From the NCBI GenBank assembly GCA_046233135.1, contig JBJXHN010000004.1, positions 310,001-374,000 on the forward strand: 64,000 bases of DNA. The letters run 5' to 3'. Of the stretch, positions 52,930 to 61,594 are shown one piece after another. Both the position numbers and the translations under genes were made by a program. The stretch comes from JBJXHN01 sp046233135 (GTDB taxonomy: Bacteria; Pseudomonadota; Alphaproteobacteria; Rhodospirillales; Rhodospirillaceae). The notes beneath the pieces were generated by a model, which saw only the letters and a list, made by a program, of their open reading frames with translations, did no database searches and was not told the origin of the DNA. Position 1 is the first letter of the stretch, and each line of letters starts with the position of its first letter.

Positions 52930-54083
52930 TGCAGTTCCCTCGTGATGGCCCGGGTGGGGTCTTCCCGCCGGTACTCGGCGGGCAGCACGTCCCAGGTATA
53001 GGTCTCGACTTCCAGATGCGGGGCGATGGGCCGCGCCGCATGGATCGCCAGCGCCGCGGCGGTGACGTCGGTGGTCGATGTCAGCCGGTCGAAACGCCCG
53101 GCCCACAGCGGCACATGGAAATGCACCCGCCATTCCTCCGCCCGCCGGGCCTCGTCCGACGCCAGGGCCGGGGCCAGATCGGGGAAGCGCAGGATGCGGT
53201 CCCCCCGCCGGCAGGACACCTGATGCAGGTAGACGCCGTCATCGAAGGCCGCCAGTGCCGGGGCGTCGGCGGGCTCCAGGCGCAGGCCGGCGCTCAGTTG
53301 CAGCTTGTGGACGGGGATGTTCTCGGCCTCCAGCAGCGCCAGAGAGGCGGCCGGATCCTCGAATCCCACGGCCATGTGGCAGAGGTCGAGGCACAGGCCG
53401 AGGTGGCGGGTCAGGGCGGCCTCGGCCTCGCCCGCCGGCAGCCCGGTCAGGCGGCGCAGCAGGGTCCTCGGCCCGGCACCGCGCAGCCGGCGGAACAGCG
53501 GCAGGGCGTCGGGCGTGGTGTCCAGCAGGCAGCCGGGCTCGGGCTCCAGCGCCAGGGTGATCAGACGGCCGGTGCGGCGGTGCAGGGCCTCCAGCCCGGC
53601 GACCGCATGGATCAGCAGGGTCCCCACCGCCGCGACCGCGTCCTCGTCGGCCAGATCCGCAGCCCAGCCGGCGGGCACGGTGCTGATGCTGGCGGTTGTC
53701 CCTTCCGGCACCAATTCGGCCATCAGGCCGGCGAGACGCAGGGTGTAGTCCAGACGCTCCTGCCGGCGCCAGTCGGGGCGGTAGACGTCGGTCTTCACCC
53801 GGGTGCCGTGGAAGCGGCCGTAGGGAAAGCCGTTCATGGTGACCACATAGAGGTCCCGTTCGGCCAGCAGCGCCCGGAAACCGGACAGGGCACCCGGCGC
53901 GGAAAGGTCTCTGGCCGCCCGGGCGGACAGCCGCAGGCCGAGCCCGAAGGGGGCGTCGGGGCAGAGCGCCTGTTTAATCGCCGGGGGAAAGGTGCTCAGC
54001 GCAGCCAGGCAGTCGGCCCAGCGTTCCCCGGGGTGGATGTTGGTGCAGTAGGTCAGCTCCCCGAGCCCGTCCCTCAGGCGCAT
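52902..54083 (-). CDS. eboE: Metabolite traffic protein EboE (TIM-barrel)
   Basis: This 393-aa protein resembles sugar-phosphate isomerase/epimerase TIM barrels: LTYCTNIHPGERWADCLAAL, ALEPEPGCLL and LCLDLCHMAVGFEDP. It is the family annotated as metabolite-traffic protein EboE. The ATG at 54083 overlaps the end of eboD by 10 bp, and the end overlaps eboC. The biochemical role is not known; the proposed function comes from scytonemin export studies in cyanobacteria. Confidence 0.85.
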   Translation of the reverse strand: MRLRDGLGELTYCTNIHPGERWADCLAALSTFPPAIKQALCPDAPFGLGLRLSARAARDLSAPGALSGFRALLAERDLYVVTMNGFPYGRFHGTRVKTDVYRPDWRRQERLDYTLRLAGLMAELVPEGTTASISTVPAGWAADLADEDAVAAVGTLLIHAVAGLEALHRRTGRLITLALEPEPGCLLDTTPDALPLFRRLRGAGPRTLLRRLTGLPAGEAEAALTRHLGLCLDLCHMAVGFEDPAASLALLEAENIPVHKLQLSAGLRLEPADAPALAAFDDGVYLHQVSCRRGDRILRFPDLAPALASDEARRAEEWRVHFHVPLWAGRFDRLTSTTDVTAAALAIHAARPIAPHLEVETYTWDVLPAEYRREDPTRAITRELQWVLKTLGV

Positions 54084-55261
54084 CGGCGCTGCTCCTGCCG
54101 CTCCATGCGGGTCAGCACGATTTCCAGGGTGTCGAGATCGATGTGGTGGATGTCCACGGCCCGGCCGATTTCGCTGAGCATGGCGATGGTCAGCCGGCCG
54201 CCCAGGTGTTCGCGGAAATCCTCGATCCCTTTCAGGATCAGGCGGCGGCCGTCCGTTCCCCGGGCGGCCAGGCCGTTGTCCCACAGGGGGAAGTCCAGGG
54301 CCTCCAGCAGGGTGACGAGGCGGGTGGCGTCGGCGGCGGGCATCAGGCCGGTTTCCACGGCATAGAGGGCGTCGATGGTCATGCCGATGGCCACCGCTTC
54401 GCCGTGGCGCAGGCGATGGCCGGACAGGGTTTCCAGCCGGTGGGCGGCCCAATGGCCGAAATCCAGCGGCCGGGCGCTGCCCATCTCGAACGGGTCGCCG
54501 CAGCCGGTGATGTGGTCCAGGTGCAGCGCGGCCGAGCGGCGGATCATGATATCGCTCGCCGTTTCCTCGAACATGGCCAGGGCGGCGGCCTGGCCGGTCA
54601 GCCAGTCGAAGAAGGCGGCATCGCGGATGGCCGCCACCTTGACCGCCTCGGCCAGGCCGGCGCGGCGGTCGCGGGCGGGCAGGGTGGCCAGGAAGTCGCC
54701 GTCGGCGATGACCGCGAAGGGCGGGGCGAAGGTGCCGATCAGGTTCTTCACGCCGGCCTGATTGACGCCGTTCTTCACCCCCACGCCGGCATCGTTCTGG
54801 GCCAGCACGGTGGTCGGCAGGCGCAGCAGCCGGACGCCGCGATGGAAGGTGGCGGCGGCATAGCCGGCCATGTCCAGCACCGCCCCGCCGCCGATGGCCA
54901 TCAGCAGCGAATGGCGGTCGATGGCCAGGGCCAGCAGCCAGTCCTGAAGGGCGGCGGCATGGGCGGGACCGTCCTTGACGGCCTCGCCCCCCGGCACGAT
55001 GCGGATGCCCGCGATCTCCAGATCCCGGGCGGTGCCATAGGCGGGGATGCGGTCGGACAGGTCGGGCCAGGCATCGGCCACGCCCTGGTCGATGACCACC
55101 GCCACCCGGTGGCGGCGGCCCGGCTCCAGGCGGGTGATCGCCTCGGCCAGCACCGGGTTGGCGGGATCGAAAGTGCCCCGGGTGAAGATCACGGGGTAGG
55201 AGAAGGATAGCGCGATGCCGGCTTCGAGACGGGAGCCGGCGGCGGGCAGGGGCGGGGTCAT
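54074..55261 (-). CDS. eboD: 3-dehydroquinate-synthase-like protein EboD
   Basis: This 395-aa protein has the dehydroquinate-synthase fold: IGGGAVLDMAGYAAATFHRGVRLLRLPTTVLAQ, KNLIGTFAPP, AEAVKVAAIRD and FGHWAAHRLETLSGHRLRHGEAVAIGM. It differs from AroB in several positions and sits in an ebo operon, so it should act on another cyclic sugar-phosphate or related substrate and not in the shikimate route. The ATG at 55261 overlaps the eboF stop by 4 bp (ATGA). Confidence 0.86.
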   Translation of the reverse strand: MTPPLPAAGSRLEAGIALSFSYPVIFTRGTFDPANPVLAEAITRLEPGRRHRVAVVIDQGVADAWPDLSDRIPAYGTARDLEIAGIRIVPGGEAVKDGPAHAAALQDWLLALAIDRHSLLMAIGGGAVLDMAGYAAATFHRGVRLLRLPTTVLAQNDAGVGVKNGVNQAGVKNLIGTFAPPFAVIADGDFLATLPARDRRAGLAEAVKVAAIRDAAFFDWLTGQAAALAMFEETASDIMIRRSAALHLDHITGCGDPFEMGSARPLDFGHWAAHRLETLSGHRLRHGEAVAIGMTIDALYAVETGLMPAADATRLVTLLEALDFPLWDNGLAARGTDGRRLILKGIEDFREHLGGRLTIAMLSEIGRAVDIHHIDLDTLEIVLTRMERQEQRRCA

Positions 55262-56640
55262 GGGGTCTCCGGTCCGAAGATGTGGGCGAGCAGCAGGTCC
55301 CGCACGGCCACGGCGGCCAGGGGACCGTCCGGTGTCAGATCGGCCTCGGAGGTGATGAGCAGGGCGCCGTCGTCGGGATCGTCGGGCGGCCGTCCGTGGG
55401 ACCCCCGCACCAGCGAGTCGTCCAGGGGTACCACGTCCAGAGCGGGGCGGAAGCCCATCTTCCGGCGGGCCAGGGTCCAGCCGATCTTCAGCCTGGGATG
55501 GCGGATGGCCGGATCGACGAACAGTTCGCAGGGGTCGTAGCCGGGCTTGCGGTGGATATCGACCGTGCGGGCGTAATCCGGGGCGCGGTCCGGATCCAGC
55601 CACCAGCCATAGCTGAACCAGCGGTCCGCCGTCGATACCGCCACCAGATCCCCGGCGCGGGGGTGGTCCAGTCCCGCCTGACGCTTGCCCTCGGCGTCCA
55701 GCACCCGCTCCACGCCGGGCAGGCCAGCCAACAGGGCGGCGACCTCGGCGGTGCGGTCGGGATTGCCCAGATAGACGTGGGCCAGCTGGTGGTCGGCCAG
55801 GGCGAAGGCCTCGGACGCCCCGGGATCCAGCAGTTCACGGCCCAGTTCCTCGCGGATCGCCAGCAGCCCGGCCCGGCGCAGGGCGCGGTTGATCTCCACC
55901 GAGCCGGTGACCGGGCCGATGCCGTATTCCGACAGGGCCACCACCGCCGTGCCGTGCTTGCGGGCGGCCTCGATCAGCTCGCCGCACAGGGCGTCCACCT
56001 CGGTGACGGCCTGGATCGACTTGGGATGATCGGGACCCAGGCGTTGCAGGTCGTAATCCAGATGCGGCAGGTAGCACAGGGTCAGGGTCGGCCGGTGGTC
56101 GGCCATGACCTTCAGGGTGCAGTCAGTGATCCAGCGGCTGGAAACCAGATCCGCCGTCGGCCCCCAGAAATGGAACAGCGGAAACCGGCCGAGCGTATCC
56201 TGAAGCTCGGTGCGCAGGCCGGCGGGGCGGGTGTGGAGATCGGGGATCTTGCGGCCGTCGATGGGATAGCAGGGCCGGGGGGTCACCGCGATGTCGGCGG
56301 TGGAGTACATGTTGTACCACCAGAACAGCTTGGCGACGGTGAACGACGGGTCGCGGCGCCTTGCCGTTTCCCATAGTTTCTCTCCGCTCACCAGACGGTT
56401 GGACTGGCGCCACAGCCAGACTTCGGACAGGTCGCGGAAATACCAGCCGTTGCCGACAATGCCATGCCCCGACGGCGGCAGGCCGGTCATGTAGGTGGAC
56501 TGGGCCACGCAGGTTACGGCGGGCAGCACCGCCCCCACCGGGCGCCGGGCGCCGCTTTCGGCCAGGGCGGACAGGTTGGGGGCATGGCGCAGCAGCCGGG
56601 CGGTCAGCCCGACCACGTTCAGGACAAGAAGGCGTCTCAA
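55258..56640 (-). CDS. eboF: Alkaline-phosphatase-superfamily phosphodiesterase EboF
   Basis: This 460-aa protein matches nucleotide pyrophosphatase/phosphodiesterases. AVTCVAQSTYMTGLPPSGHGIVGNGWYF holds the nucleophile segment; HLDYDLQRLGPDHP, ALSEYGIGPV and LADHQLAHVYLG provide the other metal ligands. The TTG start at 56640 is chosen because it overlaps the eboB stop (TTGA) and begins LRRLLVLNVVG directly before the core; no ATG is available nearby. It probably acts in the cytoplasm or on an exported intermediate, as no signal peptide is visible. The letter F follows common ebo nomenclature. Confidence 0.82.
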   Translation of the reverse strand: MRRLLVLNVVGLTARLLRHAPNLSALAESGARRPVGAVLPAVTCVAQSTYMTGLPPSGHGIVGNGWYFRDLSEVWLWRQSNRLVSGEKLWETARRRDPSFTVAKLFWWYNMYSTADIAVTPRPCYPIDGRKIPDLHTRPAGLRTELQDTLGRFPLFHFWGPTADLVSSRWITDCTLKVMADHRPTLTLCYLPHLDYDLQRLGPDHPKSIQAVTEVDALCGELIEAARKHGTAVVALSEYGIGPVTGSVEINRALRRAGLLAIREELGRELLDPGASEAFALADHQLAHVYLGNPDRTAEVAALLAGLPGVERVLDAEGKRQAGLDHPRAGDLVAVSTADRWFSYGWWLDPDRAPDYARTVDIHRKPGYDPCELFVDPAIRHPRLKIGWTLARRKMGFRPALDVVPLDDSLVRGSHGRPPDDPDDGALLITSEADLTPDGPLAAVAVRDLLLAHIFGPETP

Positions 56641-57527
56641 GCGTCCACCTTCGGGCTCTGGCCGCGCAGGACGGAATTGCCCTGGTGGGTCTGCGTCTGG
56701 TCGACGGCCAGGGGCTGGGCCACCTCGTCGGGGTCCAGCCGGCCGCTTTGGGCGAAAAAGGCCACGGGATTGTCCCACAGCACCCGCTTGATCATCGCCC
56801 CGTCCATGCCCGCATCGGCCATGGCCCGGGCGGTGGCGGGCACCTTCAGGGGATCGCTGACCCCCCAGTCGGCGGCGCTGTTGACGATCATCCGCTCCGG
56901 TCCGTACTGCCGCAGCAGCGCGACCATGCGGCTCTCGTCCATCTTGGTGTGGGGGTAGATGGAATGGGCCGCCCAGCAGCCGGCGTCGAGCACCAGGGGC
57001 GTGGTTTCCTCAGCGCAGTGGTCGATGATCACCCACTCGGGGGAGAGGCCGGAATCGCGGACGATCTCCAGGCTGCGGATGCATCCGGCCTTCTTGTTGC
57101 GGTGGGGCAGGTGGACCAGGGCGGGCAGCGCGAATTCCACGGCCAGGGCGAGCTGGCGGGAAAAGCAGTCTTCCTCGGCCGGGGTCATGTCGTCGAAGCC
57201 GATTTCACCGACCGCCACCACCCCGTCCTTGACCAGAAAACGGGGCAGCATCTCCAGCACGTCTTCGACCAGGTCGGGCCGGTTGGCTTCCTTGGGGTTC
57301 AGGCCGATGGTGCAGAAATGACGGATGCCGAACTGGCTGGCGCGGAAGCGTTCCCACCCCATCAGCGACAGGTAATAGTCCTCGAACGTGCCCAGGTGAT
57401 TGCGGCTTTGCCCCCCCCAGAAGGCCGGTTCGACCACGGCGCGGATCCCGGCGGCGCGCATCGCTTCGTAGTCGTCGGTGGTGCGCGAGGTCATGTGGAT
57501 ATGCGGGTCCATCAGCGGCGTGGTCAT
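56637..57527 (-). CDS. eboB: TatD-like metal-dependent hydrolase EboB
   Basis: This 296-aa TIM-barrel hydrolase has DPHIHMTSRTTDDY (the His-x-His pair), GEIGFDDMTPAEED, HLPHRNKKAG, IIDHCAEET and NSAADWGVSDP, all metal-ligand segments of the TatD type. The ATG at 57527 shares one base with the eboA stop (TGATG). It is the second gene of the operon. The substrate is unknown. Confidence 0.86.
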   Translation of the reverse strand: MTTPLMDPHIHMTSRTTDDYEAMRAAGIRAVVEPAFWGGQSRNHLGTFEDYYLSLMGWERFRASQFGIRHFCTIGLNPKEANRPDLVEDVLEMLPRFLVKDGVVAVGEIGFDDMTPAEEDCFSRQLALAVEFALPALVHLPHRNKKAGCIRSLEIVRDSGLSPEWVIIDHCAEETTPLVLDAGCWAAHSIYPHTKMDESRMVALLRQYGPERMIVNSAADWGVSDPLKVPATARAMADAGMDGAMIKRVLWDNPVAFFAQSGRLDPDEVAQPLAVDQTQTHQGNSVLRGQSPKVDA

Positions 57528-58192
57528 CAAAGGGCGCTCCTTGCGGTGACGAGGGCGAAGTCGGCGGAGAGGGGGCGGCCGGCGAGCCGGAGTTCCGACG
57601 CGTAATCCCGCGCCATGCGGGCCAGATCGTCGTCCAGCCGCGCATCGAGCCCGTGCAGGCGGGACAGCGGCTCGCCCATGTGCATGGCCTTCAGGACCAG
57701 GGCGCGGAAGGCCGGGTCGGGGAAATGGCGCAGGGGATAGGCATTGTCCCGGGCCAGGGCACGGAAGGTGCTGACCGCCGCCGCCCGGGCGGCATCCACG
57801 GCGGTGGCGACGAAGCGGCCGGGATCGGGCAGGGCCATCAGGCCCTTCAGCAGGGCTTCGCGCTCGGCATTGTCCCCGGTGCGCACCACCCGTTCCACCA
57901 GCCGCACGGCTTCGGCGTCGGGCAGCGGCAGCAGGCGGCGGCGCAGCAGCAGCACCCGGGCCGCATCGGCCACCGTCCAGGCGGCGATTCCCAAGACCTC
58001 CGCCGCCTCCAGCGCCGTATCCCGCGCGGCGTCGTCGCCGACCGGTCCCAGGCGGCGCAGGCGCCACCCCAGGGTCGCATAGCGGGTGAGAAAGCCCTCC
58101 TCCGGCCCGTCGGCGGCGGGCAGGTCGGCGATGTCCATGCCGGCCCGGGTCAGAAGGCGTTCGAGAGCCGTATCGACGGCGTCGCTGGTCAT
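57527..58192 (-). CDS. eboA: EboA-family protein
   Basis: This 221-aa helical protein has the features of the EboA domain: RYATLGWRLRRLGPVGDDA and LGIAAWTVADAARVLLLRR, then an AVRLVERVVRTGDNAEREALLKGL segment. The start is the ATG at 58192 (MTSDAVDTALERLL); the frame open 28 codons further up runs into the promoter region. It is the first gene of the leftward ebo operon. Its molecular role is unknown in any organism, as far as I know. Confidence 0.8.
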   Translation of the reverse strand: MTSDAVDTALERLLTRAGMDIADLPAADGPEEGFLTRYATLGWRLRRLGPVGDDAARDTALEAAEVLGIAAWTVADAARVLLLRRRLLPLPDAEAVRLVERVVRTGDNAEREALLKGLMALPDPGRFVATAVDAARAAAVSTFRALARDNAYPLRHFPDPAFRALVLKAMHMGEPLSRLHGLDARLDDDLARMARDYASELRLAGRPLSADFALVTARSAL

Positions 58193-58368
58193 TCCGAGAA
58201 ATACCCATCCAAGGTTGCCCTGGTGCAGGATACCCGGAGAGATCCTTTGTGTGCACCCTAATAAAATTAATATCACGTATTTTTAATCTTATGCGAGCAA
58301 TTCCCGTTTACGCATATAGATAGATTACGTACATTGTTACCCCCAATACTGGTGAAAGGATAATCGCC
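58193..58368. promoter_or_regulatory. AT-rich divergent promoter region shared by the ebo operon and the vioB-like pair
   Basis: These 176 bp separate the eboA start and the start at 58369 and are strikingly AT-rich (for example AATAAAATTAATATCACGTA). TATGCG and CGCATA arms lie at about 58293-58317 with a 15-bp spacer. The spacing is short enough for one regulator to control both transcripts. AAAGGATAA before 58369 is a good ribosome site. No known factor site was recognised. Confidence 0.55.
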
Positions 58369-60288
58369 ATGAGTTATCTTCAGTATCCAAGGTTGTGTTT
58401 TGCCGGATCGTTTCAGGCGGATGTGTCGACGGTGAATAATGATCCTCGCCATTTCGATAGCGAGACATTCCAGGAAAGATTTCAGGAATTCCAGAGCAGC
58501 GACGCCTTTAATGGCTGGTGGAACCCCATCGGCACGGGAATTTTCCGGCTGGCCGGCTGCACGGTGCGGTCGGGGTCTCTGCCCGACGGCACGGCGGTGG
58601 TGCCGACCCTGTCGAATGACCCGGTGCTGGCCCTGGGCGTGGGCAACTCGCCCGACCACCCGTCGGGCAAGCTGGTGGACCTGGATCCCGACTGGCAGCT
58701 GGCGTCGCAGATTTACGGTTTCTCGGTGTCCCTGGTCGACCCGGCCACTGGCACCATCGCCCTGTTGGGAGATTACAGACCGGCGCCCTTCCGGGACCTG
58801 TGGTTCGGCCGCAGCAATGCCCAGGGCGACTCCGGGGCGTCGGCGACGTTCCAGTCGGCGCTGACCAACCTGCGCTGGAATGACGAGATCGTCGAACGCA
58901 GCCCGCTGCTGTCGGCACTGCGGGACGGGGCGAAGGACGACCTGCTGTCGATCCGTATGGTTACCTATGCCTATGACATGGCCGCCAAGGACGCGACCTT
59001 TACCTATGGCACGGTGGTGGGCGCCATCGGCCTGCTGGATGCCGCCGGTCCCTCTTCCTTCGTCTACGGCCGGCGTCTGATGCCCGCCACCCAGAACGCG
59101 GCGCAGGACGTGGCCTCCATTCTGGACAGCAGCGCCAACACGCCGAACCTGGGCTTCATGCCGGCGGTGGTTCAGGGCAACACCCTGCATCTGGACATGG
59201 CCAACGCCTCCCGCCTGGCAAAGGGCAGCGACATCGCCGAAGAGCCGACCATGAATGTGGCCATCCTGGCCGATCCCTCGGCGGTTCAGGGCACGCTGCT
59301 GGAGGCCGGCCAGTACCAGAACCTCGGTGCCCTGGCGCCGAAGACCGACAACCAGCTGGAAGCGTCGGGCATTCGCAGCTACACCCTGACCGACGATCAG
59401 CTTGCCCTGGTGGCGGACCATCCGATTGCGGTGGTGAAGACGCTGGACAACGGCCAGGCGGTGGTGACCCTGCGCGAGGGAACGGACGGCCTGAACGTGA
59501 TGTCGGAAGACTTCTCGTTCCGCCTGGATCCCAATGACGCCGATTACACCGCTCTGACGACCACCTTCTATGCCACCAGCTATGGCAAGCCGCTGGCCGG
59601 GGCGAAGCTGCGCTTCTGGCTGAACGCGGTGGCGCCCGATATGGGCAACGCGCCGCCCAGCGCCGCGCCCGGTGCCACGCCGACCGCGCCCCTGACCTAC
59701 AACAACACCCCGCCGGATAGCGTTACCGTGATCCCGGACGGCGACGCCACCAATGCGGCCGGGGAACTGCGCGTGACCTTCACGGCCCCGAAGATCATGG
59801 GCTGGCCGCGCAAATACATCGACGGTCAGGTCTATGTCTATTCCTACAACTTCGTCGACCGGCCCTCGATTCCGCAGAACGACTTCGACAAGATTTCCAT
59901 CCTGGCCTTCTCCAGCATCGGCGTGCCGGCGGAGCCCACCTGGGATGACGTGCAGCCGATCCTGCAGCAGTACGCCAACCTCTACCCGGTGATGAGCCAG
60001 CGCATCTTCAACTTCGCCGACCAGGCGCAGGCCGACGCCAACGCGCACCTGCTGCTGTTCGTGTTCAGCAAGAACGTGCTGGACCCGGATTACATGCCGG
60101 TGACCCGCGACCTGTCGGCCGGGCGGCGCGAAATCCTGATCCGCTATTTCCGCAATGTGCTGAAGGCCCGGGGCGGTGACGCCCTGCCGATCCCCGACCG
60201 CATCGCGGCGCGGTGCCCCTTCGCGATCAAGACGCCTGTCTTCGCGAACGTGCCGGTGGAAACGGTCGGCAAGCGCCGTCCCGCCTGA
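58369..60288 (+). CDS. VioB/RebD/StaD N-terminal-like protein
   Basis: This 639-aa protein begins LQYPRLCFAGSFQADVSTVNNDP, which resembles the N-terminus of VioB (DFPRIHFRGWARVNAPTANRDP). Near its end, YANLYPVMSQRIFNFADQ, then YMPVTRDLSAGRREILIRYF, resemble VioB just before its ferritin-like domain. No signal peptide or membrane segment is seen. VioB, RebD and StaD make violacein or indolocarbazole precursors by coupling two aromatic imines. Here the VioB-like chain ends with a stop 38 bp before a second gene carrying the ferritin-like half. Homology is by eye and should be checked by profile search; the reaction is inferred. Confidence 0.72.
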   Translation: MSYLQYPRLCFAGSFQADVSTVNNDPRHFDSETFQERFQEFQSSDAFNGWWNPIGTGIFRLAGCTVRSGSLPDGTAVVPTLSNDPVLALGVGNSPDHPSGKLVDLDPDWQLASQIYGFSVSLVDPATGTIALLGDYRPAPFRDLWFGRSNAQGDSGASATFQSALTNLRWNDEIVERSPLLSALRDGAKDDLLSIRMVTYAYDMAAKDATFTYGTVVGAIGLLDAAGPSSFVYGRRLMPATQNAAQDVASILDSSANTPNLGFMPAVVQGNTLHLDMANASRLAKGSDIAEEPTMNVAILADPSAVQGTLLEAGQYQNLGALAPKTDNQLEASGIRSYTLTDDQLALVADHPIAVVKTLDNGQAVVTLREGTDGLNVMSEDFSFRLDPNDADYTALTTTFYATSYGKPLAGAKLRFWLNAVAPDMGNAPPSAAPGATPTAPLTYNNTPPDSVTVIPDGDATNAAGELRVTFTAPKIMGWPRKYIDGQVYVYSYNFVDRPSIPQNDFDKISILAFSSIGVPAEPTWDDVQPILQQYANLYPVMSQRIFNFADQAQADANAHLLLFVFSKNVLDPDYMPVTRDLSAGRREILIRYFRNVLKARGGDALPIPDRIAARCPFAIKTPVFANVPVETVGKRRPA

Positions 60289-60326
60289 TGCCCTTCCCGT
60301 TGTGATAGCGATATGAGGATCGCACC

Positions 60327-61442
60327 ATGTACCTTCTGAAGAAATCGTCCACGCAGCTGAAAGCCTTGGCCCCTTCGGCGAAGCTGGCGCAGGTGAAGTC
60401 GATGCTGGTCAACGCGGTGACGCTGGAACTGGCAACCATCCCCACCTACCTGACCGGCGTCTTCTCGGTGAAATCGGGGCAGAACCAGGAAGCCAAGGAC
60501 CTGGTGATCTCGGTGGTGATCGAAGAAATGCTGCACATGACCCTGGCGGCCAACGTGCTGATCGCCATCGGCGGGTCTGTGGACGTCAACCAGATCGGCA
60601 CCGCCCTGCAATACCCCACACCGCTGCCCGGCGGCGTGGACGAGGGGCTGATCGTCAAGCTCGCCCCGCTGACCAAGGAGCAGGTCAACGAGGTGTTCAT
60701 GGGCATCGAGCGCCCGGATACCTCGGCGATCCTGCCCGGCGAAACCGCGGTGCATCCGTCGGTGCTGCTGAAGCAGGCCAATCCCGACGAATACCAGTCG
60801 ATTGGCGAATTCTACCTGGAAATCATTTCCCTGCTGAACGAGATCCCGGGCGTTTTCGACAATCCCCGGGTGGACGAGCAGGTCAATCTGCTGCCCTGGT
60901 TCCCCACTGCCGTGCCGGGCGTGCCCGACGGCCGGGCGCGGGATTTGGATACCGCAACCAAGATGATCAACACCATCATCGCCCAGGGGGAAGGGGCCAA
61001 GGTGGGTGAAGATCCCATCGATCCCTACGGCGGCATGAAGGGCTCGCTGGCCCATTACTTCAAGTTCGGCGAGATTTTCTACGGTGCGCTGCTGGTGGCC
61101 GATCCGTCCGCGCCGTCGGGCTGGTCCTACACCGGGGACCCGGTTCCCCTGGATCCGGACGGGGTGCTGAACCTGCTGCCCAACGCCGGCCTGTCCGATT
61201 ATGCGCCGGGCAGCGGCGCCTATGTGGCCGGCACGGCGTTCTATGACTCCTACAAGCGTCTGCTGAATGCCCTGAACCAGTCGTTCAACGGCGAACCGGC
61301 GATGCTGCGCAGTGCCATCGGCCTGATGTACGAACTGCTGCTGGTCGCCGACCGGGTGATGCTGTTCCCGGCCGACGAGTCCAAGCCGGACGGATATGTG
61401 GCGGCGCCGCCGTTCCAGCTGACGAAGAATCCCAACTATTAA
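60327..61442 (+). CDS. VioB C-terminal-like ferritin-fold protein
   Basis: This 371-aa protein resembles the ferritin-like C-terminal part of VioB: NAVTLELATIPTYLTGVFSV (Glu34) and VVIEEMLHMTLAANVLIAIGG (Glu67-x-x-His70) align with VioB's DLELSVMLQYLY and HEEMIHYLVVNNLLMALGE. The Glu and Glu-x-x-His set suits a di-metal site. GEFYLEIISLLNEIPGVF and YELLLVADRVMLF continue the same order of helices. The gene has its own ribosome site (GAGGAT) and follows the N-terminal partner by 38 bp. Together the two proteins total 1010 aa, close to VioB. Other ferritin-like oxidoreductases of secondary metabolism are alternatives. Confidence 0.75.
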   Translation: MYLLKKSSTQLKALAPSAKLAQVKSMLVNAVTLELATIPTYLTGVFSVKSGQNQEAKDLVISVVIEEMLHMTLAANVLIAIGGSVDVNQIGTALQYPTPLPGGVDEGLIVKLAPLTKEQVNEVFMGIERPDTSAILPGETAVHPSVLLKQANPDEYQSIGEFYLEIISLLNEIPGVFDNPRVDEQVNLLPWFPTAVPGVPDGRARDLDTATKMINTIIAQGEGAKVGEDPIDPYGGMKGSLAHYFKFGEIFYGALLVADPSAPSGWSYTGDPVPLDPDGVLNLLPNAGLSDYAPGSGAYVAGTAFYDSYKRLLNALNQSFNGEPAMLRSAIGLMYELLLVADRVMLFPADESKPDGYVAAPPFQLTKNPNY

Positions 61443-61594
61443 AATCACCCTCCTGTGTGATCTTCGGCCCCGTCGGCGTTCGGCGGGGCCGCTTTTATGG
61501 ACCTGTTTCCGGAGCGGACTTCGACAGCGCTTCCCATCGGCGGGGCGCGCGGGTACCCTCCGCCAATCTTGGACCGGACCGGAGGGTTTTTGCC

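Noticed and set aside
60288..60327. Frameshift or sequencing error splitting one vioB-like gene
   Set aside because: The first gene ends in a clear stop at a domain boundary and the second has its own ribosome site and start after 38 bp. It remains worth checking by re-sequencing.
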